From Gyrodactylus bullatarudis (lineage: Eukaryota; Platyhelminthes; Monogenea; Gyrodactylidea; Gyrodactylidae), in assembly GCA_012064415.1 (NCBI GenBank), contig SSNU01000244.1, forward strand, positions 372,001 through 436,000: DNA of 64,000 nucleotides, written 5' to 3'. Shown in pieces: positions 55,401 to 64,000 of the stretch; the stretch's first letter is position 1, and every line of letters begins with the position of its first letter. Both the position numbers and the translations under genes were made by a program. Below the pieces are notes generated by a model, which made no database searches, had not been told where the DNA came from, and saw nothing but the letters and a program-made list of their open reading frames with translations.

Positions 55401-57523
55401 TGAATTTTTTACCACGCAATCACTAAAATCCGGAGTATCTTGGCTATTTCGTAGGTTTTATTTTCAAAAATAGTAATCTCATTATCAACATGGCCTTCAT
55501 GGTGAATTTCGTTGTTTTATAATGTCCGTGGGATAACAAATTTTACACTACATATCTGAGTTTAGAATTTGATCAAGAATTGAATTAAAATGTGTCAGCT
55601 AAATTAATTTCAGATAAATGATCAGGATATCTTCAGACCTTGTGTGAGACTTAGCACTGCAGTCACGTGAACTTTATTAATTTCTTGTGATCCTTATTCT
55701 ACTATTGACAGGATGAGAAAATTCCTGGGTGCGTGCAAAGAGATCCGAGGTTTTGAAATTTCAATTGAAGTATCAATTTCCAAATGAGAAAAAGAGTAAG
55801 GAATATAGAAGAGTTGACCAACACCACAAATTAGAAACAAGCACGATATAGACAGACAATAGATCTCGTTCAATTTTACAATTATTAGAGTACTCAGTCT
55901 GACTGTTTCCCAGTGTCACATGCTACTAATAACAGATTCCCAACAGAATTTGGAATATTTTGTCAAAAATAACATGTTATTGAGTTTACCAAAGAGAAAA
56001 AGGCACACTTCCCAGTAAGGAGTGTCTATGGGACATATAAATTTTGTTCGAGTAGTGTTAACATTGTTTTAAATCTCATTCCTTTTGTATTGGGAATTAT
56101 CGCAACTAGAAACCTGGTAAGATACTGTATACTGTAAGAATAATTTTTTAGTACATTTTAAGACCATCTAACTTTGAACCCTACAGTCATAATACAAAAA
56201 AAATTACTGTCATGCCTAGTTTAATTCAGTTTATCATGGGAAGAGTATTCTTTCGTCAATTGGAAATACAGTACTATGATAGTTGGATGGATAAATAAAT
56301 CCAAGATAATTATTTCATGCATTGCGTACATAACCCTTGATTGAACATGTGTATGATGAGACGTCAACACAAACATGGTATCCATGGTATGCCATACCAT
56401 TCATTAAATACATAATAATGTAAATTATACAGGATTAACAAAATTGAAATTGATGTCATTGATCAGAGAATCAATAGAAGGCTAAGAAATTAAAACTTTA
56501 TTACGTGATGAATGCACCTTGCTCAACTTTTACGATTTTCACAAAAAACAGATTTGTATTTTTTGAGTTGAATGAATGAATAAAGTCCTGTCCTAATGTA
56601 ATATTACCCCACGCCCCTACCCATCGACTCTTGATAATTCTTCATATGCGTATGAGAAGAGAAAAGCGTAGATTTAAATATTTCCAATTTGATTAATATG
56701 ATTTCCTTATGAATTTCTACGATCAAGATTCTCAAAAGTAAAAAATGAATTTGTATTTAAACTTGAATTTGTATATTTGGGACGTGTAAAACAATTATAA
56801 TTCTTTTAACTATGTACATTACTGGTTGGAAAGAGGGGAAAGAATCGATCGGAAAGTATAATTCAATTTTTTAATCTGGAGAAGTTAACTTAGATACTAT
56901 CATCATCAGTCACAGATCAATGGAATTATACAAACTCTGTATACATTATGAAAGTGAAAAGTTTTGAAAAAATCAAAGCAAGTACTCAAGAGGGAATTGA
57001 AGTGAGATCATACAAGATAAATATTTTTTCTTGATTAGACTCGAGAAATAAATTCATATGATTAATACAATCCAATGGTACATTTATTAGAATTGAAATC
57101 AGACATATTTATCGAATTTATTCGAGAATTTGAATTATAATTCCCATTCATGCAAAAGTTGTATTTATAAAAACAGCAGTTATGCGGAATTCAAAGATTA
57201 ATTAAAACTAAATCAGAGTGGAATAGGAATAGTTTTATTACTTTTCATAACTCACCATCACTGTCGACTTGTTTCATCATTTCAATGACACTGTGTTGTC
57301 CGGTCTCCTGACCAAAGTAGCTCATGACAGTTTCCAATTCTTCACTTGAAATAGAACCATCACCGTTCTTGTCGAAGAAGCGAAACGATGCTCGGATATC
57401 TTAAAGGATTAATAAATATGAATTAGAATTACCAGATAATTGTTCTCGCGTCAGCTTGCCATCATTGATAAGCTTCCAAGCATATTTTTCCCCATCCTCC
57501 ATGTAATCATATTTCTGATCCAT
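49486..57523 (-). CDS. calmodulin/troponin C-like EF-hand protein (180 aa)
   Basis: Five exons: 57523-57433, 57399-57256, 50972-50839, 50555-50408 and a 26-nt last exon at 49511-49486 (FMQILKE then stop). Introns are 33, 6283, 283 and 896 nt, and all junctions hold the frame. Four canonical calcium loops are present: DKNGDGSISSEE, DSDGDGSIDFKE, DKDGDGFINASE and DLNGDNKVDFKE. Each has acidic residues at positions 1, 3 and 12, so all four sites should bind calcium. An extra N-terminal segment (MDQKYDYMEDGEKYAWK) precedes the first hand. Troponin C-like or calmodulin-like are both possible; the helix between hands 2 and 3 carries a longer SSTGSHDANNLK linker. Head-to-head with the isomerase gene (146 bp). 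Confidence 0.9.
52265..52340 (+). repeat. repeat family D copy 3 (diverged)
   Basis: GAAGCTATGCTTTTCAATACGA, ATTAATGCTTGGAACTG and TTATCAGAGTAAAGTTGG resemble copy 1 at 23195. Confidence 0.45.
53714..53830. repeat. central fragment of palindromic family (R5)
   Basis: CTTGAAAATCAATGAAATTTC, ATTCAAAATCCCTCGA and TTGTGATCCTGAAAA match the middle of R3 (43785-43885). A sequence resembling an outer end (TTCCAACTTTATATCGACAA) lies upstream near 53194-53213. Confidence 0.55.
55107..55205 (+). mobile_element. relict MULE terminal region
   Basis: TTGTAATTGGTCCAAGTTATTT, ACCAAAAGTCTAAGAT and AAATGGCCCGAGTCTGTTTG align with the inner left end of the MULE at 33770-33860, with many substitutions. No second end or coding region found, so a solo, old fragment. 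Confidence 0.6.
55240..55315 (-). repeat. repeat family D copy 4 (inverted)
   Basis: On the minus strand reads CGACACATGCTTCAATAC, then TTAGAATTGATAGTTTTATC, matching copy 1. Close to the relict MULE end. Confidence 0.55.
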
Positions 57524-57669
57524 TTTGATTCTATTACATCTTTAAGATTGCTAACTTGACATGTGAATTAAAATTTCTGGTTTGAATTTGAATAAGACTA
57601 AATTAACACACCTAGGAAAAACAAAATGTAATCATTTGTCAAGAGTTTTAATTTTTTAGTCCTGTCAAT
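57524..57669. promoter_or_regulatory. compact bidirectional promoter EF-hand gene / maleylacetoacetate isomerase
   Basis: 146 bp between opposite start codons. No element called; shared promoter inferred from spacing. Confidence 0.4.
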
Positions 57670-58413
57670 ATGAATTTAAAAATAATGCCAGACATCAAGC
57701 TCTACTCGTATTTTAGGAGTTCTGCTTCTTTTCGGGTTCGAATCGGTAATTTCTCTAATAATTCCATTTCAAGCTTTAAATTTGAAGAATCTCAAATATG
57801 AATATATTCCTGTTGGTTTGCTTAGTGGTGATCAAGTAAACTTATCTCTTCCTAAAAGTTTTTAGTTCTCCGATGATTACAAAAAAATCAACCCATCCTG
57901 TCAAGTGCCCACTTTGGAATATGAAAACTTCAAGATAAATCAATCGGTAGTTTTTTAAAAGTAATCTCCGATCAGGTTGCTATTGTTGAATTTCTCGATA
58001 GTGAATTCAAAACTAGCGGATCTGCTCTAATTCCTGGGGATAATAGGAAAGCAGCTCAAGTAAGAATGATTGCAGAGATTATCAACTCTGGGATACAACC
58101 AATCCAGAATTTGTCCCTTCTCAACAAGATTTCCGATATGGGCGGAGACAAAATGAAATGGGCAAATGAGGTAATAACCAGAGGATTCGAGTCTCTTGAG
58201 GCTATTCTCACGACGACTAGTGGCACATACTGCGTTGGAGACGAAATTACAATGGCGGACATCTTTTTGGTGCCCCAGGTTTACAATTCTCACAGATTTA
58301 AGGTGGATCTTGACAGCTTTCCCCTCATCAAAGATATCAATCAACGCCTTTTACAAAATGAAGCCTTTATTCAAGCTCTACCAGAAGGACAACCAGATGC
58401 TATTTCACCCTGA
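57670..58413 (+). CDS. GSTZ1: maleylacetoacetate isomerase (zeta-class glutathione S-transferase)
   Basis: Four exons: 57670-57745, 57774-57835, 57866-57946 and 57976-58413, with introns of 28, 30 and 29 nt. Translation is 218 residues (219 codons with stop), close to the family length. The N-terminal thioredoxin-like domain has KLYSYFRSSASFRVRIALNL, with the zeta-class SSxSxRVRIAL active site, then INPSCQVPTLEYENFKINQS. The helical domain has RMIAEIINSGIQPIQNLS and YCVGDEITMADIFLVPQVYN. It catalyses glutathione-dependent isomerisation of maleylacetoacetate to fumarylacetoacetate in tyrosine breakdown. The second Met at 57685 is in frame and could be the true start. Fully intact. Confidence 0.95.
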
Positions 58414-59884
58414 AAAAAATCAAATTACAGATCAAGTCAATCAAATCTTTATAGCACTTTTCTTTGTTTCAAACCGATCTTATAGGACATGAATATATTT
58501 AATTTGTAATTTAAATCTTTGTGTTGCTACTAGAAAGTAGTTGATTGCTTTTTCTTTAATAGAATGTAGTCATTTTTGTATCATTTTTGTAATGTACAAC
58601 TGGTTTGCTGTTTGCTAGTGAATCATTTTAAAATTATTATTTAATGTGATTTTCTACTACAGTCTACTGCTCCAAAAGTGTGCTGTGTGGGTGTGTGTAG
58701 ACTGTCAAAGCCTGCTCTCATGATTTCCTCTCTCTCTGCCTTGTATCTACATTGTACATTTCTCATAAATTAATTTTCTTTTACATTTGATTTGATACAT
58801 GATTAGTAAGCATAGTTTGTATGTGTACGTTCTAGAGAGTTTTATACACGTTTATTCAACTCTCATTACAAGATGAAAATCAATTAAACAATTCTACACT
58901 CATGTTTAATTACATTTAGGAGACACATTTGCATCTCTGAACTCTGGTATATGGGGAATCGTCTCTTGATTTCATTGGTCTTGCCTATAATACTTTTATC
59001 TGTTTTGGCATTTTTTCAACTTTTACTACTATACATACACAGATTTGAGATTTGGCACAGAGGGTCAAGTCACGGTCTCTAATCCAACTTCCTCATCCCC
59101 CCTCATCTGCACATTTCGTGTGTGCATTTGTGTTTCTCGGAATAATCGATAAAAACTAATTTCATTATGTAACTATTTCACCACGTAGTACACACAGTAT
59201 GTAATTAAGTAGGTAAGTTTAATGTTGAAATAAATTCACAAACTTACACATAATCGCCATCAAAGGTAGACGAGAGAACCTGGGATTTTTCCTTCTTCAT
59301 TCCCTTGATCCTAGAGCATTATGGAATTGAAGAGAGAAAAAATGGTTACTTTAAAAGTATATATATATAATATCATGTAGTAATAATAACTGTAATAATA
59401 AATAGAGAAGATTAAAAAAATTCGACATTTTTTTCAGTAAAGAATAGCATGAAATACGATACAACTATATTGTATAAAATAATGTGAATAAAAAATTTTG
59501 TAAGTATGTTAGGATAACTGATTATTAATATGATAATGATGATATTCATTTTTTCTTTGTTAGATTTCTCAATTTTGATCCAAAAAGGAGTAAGTAATAC
59601 AGAGAAAGGTTCACAACAGGTCAAAATGTTATATTCTGCCGAGAGTCATTTGACAGGTTCATGAATGATATTGTGAAGAGAAGGAAGCCTTGGGACAATT
59701 TGCAGGTATTTTTGCTGAGTTAAAATAAAATAAAAAGAAAAACAGGAATCTCGCCAAAAAAACAGGGTCGTTCAAATAAAGTTGTTTTTTGTGAGCATAT
59801 TTAATTTAATTACGATAAAGGCGAACGCAAAGGCGCCAAAATTAACTGTTATTATTCTTGAGGACATGAAGGAAATATGGTTTC
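58414..59884. other. 3' flanks between isomerase and CDC42
   Basis: No gene certain. A 63-nt minus-strand segment at 59310-59248 has AG and GTAAGT borders and an open frame (GMKKEKSQVLSSTFDGDY), so it may be an untranslated or unassigned exon. The rest is AT-rich. Confidence 0.35.
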
Positions 59885-60656
<772 letters not shown>

Positions 60657-63105
60657 ATGAGCTCAACGTTAAGACGACGACAATTAAGTAATTCATTGTC
60701 TTTTTCATACACTCTAGACTCTATTAAATGTATGATTGATTTTAACTCGAAAAATCTCAAATCGACATGTTATCAGTGGAAAGTTTGTCTCCTCACATTA
60801 ATTTTAGATCCTTATATATGATCAAGTTGGTCAAAAAATCATTTCTCCTCTTCTCACAGTTAAGGGACTTCGTAGTTTAGGCGTCACACTTCACATGTAT
60901 GTTCAGATTGAAGATTTATACTCAATTCTATGAATTAATTTTTTCTCTCTTAGGCTTATAAATTCCAAAAGGGAATCAATTCCAGATGTTCCGGCCATTT
61001 ATTTTGTTGCTCCGACAGAGGAGAATATTCAGTTAATCTGTCGTGATCTCCAAGAGCACTTATATGATAGATTTTATTTCAATTTCATTTCTTCAATTCC
61101 TCGTTATCATTTAGAGGCTATTGGCCAGACTGCCTATAACTATGATTGTAAAAAGATAATTGAAAAAGTATTCGATCAATATGTTGATTTCATTTCTCAC
61201 GAAGATTATCTCTTTACAACTACCTACTTCAATAAGGAATCAGAATTATTCTATAGTAAGCCGAAATTATTCATTCGGAATAAACTGTTGTTAATCTGTA
61301 ATTTAACCAGATATCACAAGAAAAGATGTTGGCGAGGAACAAATCGAGTTTATCTCAGATAGAATTGTTGATTCATTGTTCTCTGTGTTTGTGACAGCAA
61401 AGGTTGTTCCTATAATTCGTTGTCAGTCGAGGACAATTTCAGAAATTGTTGCCGAAAAGTTGGATAAGAAATTCAGAGACTCTCTACGGGACTCTGAGAA
61501 CGGTCTCTTTCTTGGCTCTGATTCCTTTGACGTTGAACTTTCCGGGCTAAACTTTCAGAGTCCCTTATTGATCTTGGTGGACAGGGCTCAGGATATGATT
61601 GCCCCTCTGCATCATTCATGGAAATATCAAAGCCTTATTGACGATCTTTACACGATAAACACCAATAGGATTGATTTTGTGCAAAATGGGCGTACTAAAT
61701 CAATTGACCTCTCCCCCTTTACTGATGCCATGTGGAATGATTTGAAAGAGTTGGAATTCAACGAAATTGCCACCAGCATTCAAAAGGAGGTTGAGAACCT
61801 GAAAAAGTTTGAAAAGGAGATGAACGAACTCCGAGATTCTGTCAACAAAGACCCTAATCAAGCCGCCTTGGCCAATGATGAGTTATATAGTAACTCTGAG
61901 ACGCCAGGATATCAGCAAAACAGTACAGACAAGCTGACTAATGCTATTGACTCCCTGCCGAAACTTTTGGATAGAAAGAGATGTCTCGACTTACACACCA
62001 ATATGGCCACAGAAATTGCGAATGCTATCAAGACGAGGAAAATTGACTTTTATAATCATGTCGAAGAGAAGATCATCTTTAATCAAAAACTTGAAGTAAG
62101 TGTTGAACCAAGATTAATTAATTCGACCACCAAAATCCAGTTGATTATCATATAATTTTTTTGTCAAGGAAGATGAGAAGCTGTTGACGCTCATGGGAGA
62201 CCGGGGACTTGGCAGTGCAGAAGATCGCCTGCGTCTCCTTCTGATTGCAGCTCTTCACATGTCACAGGTTCAGGATTCCAACCAAAACTCTGGCCAGTCC
62301 TTTGACTCACCCGGTAGTCAGCTATTCTTTTTGACTGATAATGACTTGAGCCGAATTGAGGCTGCCTTCAAGTCGAGTCTTGGACCTGAGGATAAGGTGA
62401 ACCTTGAGTGTATCGATGCTGTTAAACGATTGAGGTGACTTTGATAGAACCTTAAAAATCAAACCTTGAAAATGTGTAAACCTCTTTTCCTTAGGAAATT
62501 GGCTGTTGTTGTGAATACTGGGCCGAATTTCAGCAATTACCTGGGAAATCAAGGTAATCTACAGGCCAGTTTCTCTAAATCAGCCATGTTCAGCAAATTG
62601 GTCAGCCATGGTTCAATGTTGCTAGAGAATATGCGCAACATTGTTGACAATAAACAGGTAAAGTTGATTTAGTTACCAGTTAAATTTATATTGCATTGCT
62701 CATCTAACCAAGTTTTCCCATTCTCAGTCCTTTAGGATTACTCGAATTGTCCAGGCTCTAATGGATAACAAGAGTGGCCAAGAGTTTGATGAGTTCAACT
62801 ACTACGATCCAAAGGTTCTCACCAAATCCCACGATACTCAAATACCCAGGTACAAACAAAGTTTTAATGATGCCTATGTATTTACAATCGGTGGTGGCAC
62901 ATTTACGGAATACTTGGACATTTGTGATTTAATGAAAAAGATGAACTACAATCACTACGAACAGATGGACCTCAACCTGAATGAGGACATAAAGAATGTG
63001 CCTAGCTACAAATTCCTCAATGATCCATCGTCCAGGAGAATATTCTATGGCTGTACCGAAATGATTTCTCCCAATGACTTCCTCAGACAACTCTCGAAAC
63101 TCTGA
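60657..63105 (+). CDS. SCFD1: Sec1 family domain-containing protein 1 (SLY1)
   Basis: Seven exons: 60657-60782, 60808-60896, 60954-61255, 61311-62095, 62169-62434, 62495-62657 and 62728-63105. Introns are 25, 57, 55, 73, 60 and 70 nt, giving 702 residues (human about 640). Hallmarks of this Sec1/Munc18 member are ILIYDQVGQKIISPLLTVKG, IPDVPAIYFVAPTEENIQLI, RIVDSLFSVFV, FQSPLLILVDRAQDMIAPLH and LHHSWKYQSLIDDLY. The end has VFTIGGGTFTEYLD and RRIFYGCTEMISPNDFLRQL. SLY1 binds syntaxin-5/18 SNAREs and drives ER-Golgi vesicle fusion. The 25-nt first intron is needed to join CYQWK to ILIYDQ, matching the family's VWK-VLIYD. The protein is longer because of a charged insert before the PKLLDRK-type helix and one near the C-terminus. 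Confidence 0.95.
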
Positions 63106-63238
63106 TTCATTCAAATCCATTCTTGTTATTGCTATTCTTCATATATTATGTTTACTTCTTATATAATAATATATAGTGTATTTATTATTATACAATGTAT
63201 GAAAAAACTGGCTTTCTACAATGGTAATGAAACAAGGT
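63106..63238. other. convergent 3' ends of SCFD1 and LEO1
   Basis: 133 bp between stop codons, AT-rich with TATATAATAATATATAG, enough for two overlapping polyadenylation regions. No motif assigned. Confidence 0.4.
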
Positions 63239-64000
63239 TCAATCTTCATCGTCACTTTCAATGACGTTCCTTTTCTTTGGGCGGCTCACACGGCTAAGAT
63301 TCTCAGAAATCTACAGGTTAAAATTTATTGTTGACACACAAAATGGAGAAAGGTAATCATTTTTATCAACTTACGTCACTGAGGGAATCGTCTTCTGAGC
63401 TAAATACTTGTGCTGAAAGCGAGAAAATTATGAGACGATGAGAAAGATGGAGACAGGGCTCGGAACTCACTCCTATTCTTAGATTTCCTCCTTCCTTCGT
63501 TCGATATTGAATTTCCATCATCTTCAAAGGCATCATATGATGACATACCACCCCTCTTCCTTGGCTGAGCAGCTGAAGCGACTTGTTTCTCCTTTAGACG
63601 TCGCTGTTGAGATTCTCTACGCAGGGAAGCTCTCAGTTTCTCTTCCTCCTGTTTAATCAAACTGCTACGATTGGATTCTGGATTAGACCCAGGAGTGGGC
63701 AAGAGTTTAACCTGGTGCTGCTTCGAGCTCTTGTCAATGAGAGATTTTGTAATTTTTCTATGCGTAAATGAATCTGTAGAGTGTGGTCGGAAGGAGAGCT
63801 TCTCTTTGAAAGTAGTCTGCCCCTGTAAGCCAGATCCTTCACGGATGAAAAGGTGATTATAGTCTGATTGAATGTCAAGTGTGTGAATATCGAATATTTC
63901 CGTTCCCAAATAAAGCGACATTGAGTTATCAGACCATCGAACGATTCTAGCATTTGACTCGACCTTACTTGGATCAAAATACTCTTGCAATGACTGGACA
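63239..64000 (-). CDS. LEO1: LEO1, PAF1-complex subunit (3' part; gene runs off the window)
   Basis: Last three exons on the minus strand: beyond 64000 to 63471, 63412-63375 and 63310-63239, with introns of 58 and 64 nt. Visible is the conserved core [59 protein letters not shown] and [21 protein letters not shown] basic/acidic tail ends ESDDED, as in other LEO1 proteins. LEO1 is part of the PAF1 complex that accompanies RNA polymerase II in elongation and histone modification. The N-terminal acidic region and start codon lie outside the window. Convergent with SCFD1. Confidence 0.95.

Larger units (their letters stand above)
50973..57255. other. 6.3-kb intron of the EF-hand gene
   Basis: Contains repeat family D copies (52265-52340; 55240-55315 inverted), a partial palindrome (53714-53830) and a MULE TIR remnant (55107-55205). 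A frame at 51426-51629 has no motif. No nested gene found. Confidence 0.45.

Noticed and set aside
59635..59710. Plus-strand exon reading SFDRFMNDIVKRRKPWDNLQ
   Set aside because: Looks protein-like and ends at a GT, but no convincing acceptor, neighbouring exon or gene family; left unassigned.

Overview
The window is metazoan nuclear DNA: AT-rich, with spliced housekeeping genes, retroelements and palindromic repeats. Conserved genes include ARF-GAP GIT, V-ATPase subunit B, CDC42, SCFD1/SLY1, SKP1, LEO1, maleylacetoacetate isomerase and SREK1IP1. The species cannot be fixed from sequence alone. Many introns are extremely short (24-37 nt), while others reach several kb. A tRNA-headed SINE carries a hammerhead ribozyme, as schistosome Sm-alpha SINEs do. 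These traits fit a flatworm-like or mesozoan-like lophotrochozoan better than a vertebrate or insect, but this is inference.

Layout. Positions 1-17.5 kb hold a cluster of lineage-specific genes, mostly without introns, on both strands. They share PH/PTB-like folds (five intact genes, one damaged gene and one truncated copy). Among them lie a dead Penelope-like element (3507-5898), a Ty3/gypsy integrase fragment (6784-7740), a 558-bp palindrome (8963-9520) and an inverted pair of tRNA/hammerhead SINEs (11890-12452). From 17.5 to 27.6 kb come SREK1IP1 (minus), a divergent SLC6-like transporter (plus, nine exons, with a gypsy fragment and a decayed hammerhead SINE in intron 4) and V-ATPase B (minus). 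From 27.7 to 47.6 kb is one large GIT gene of 11 exons. Its introns hold a Mutator-like DNA transposon with perfect 57-bp terminal inverted repeats, long palindromes and other repeat families. From 48 to 64 kb are SKP1, a calmodulin/troponin C-like gene with a 6.3-kb intron, maleylacetoacetate isomerase, CDC42, SCFD1 and the 3' part of LEO1.

The conserved genes alternate in direction. Four pairs are head-to-head with only about 100-260 bp between start codons, and three pairs converge, so divergent pairs probably share promoters. The genes serve unrelated processes (vesicle fusion, Rho/ARF signalling, proton pumping, ubiquitination, transcription elongation, tyrosine catabolism, splicing). 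No pathway cluster is evident apart from the tandem PH-like family.

The main finds are (1) complete type-I hammerhead ribozymes downstream of pol III-like boxes, (2) a possible hammerhead in the inverted terminal repeat of the Penelope-like element, (3) the PH-like gene family, (4) ultra-short introns, including one of 29 nt inside a MULE transposase, and (5) a palindromic foldback repeat family spread through the introns.
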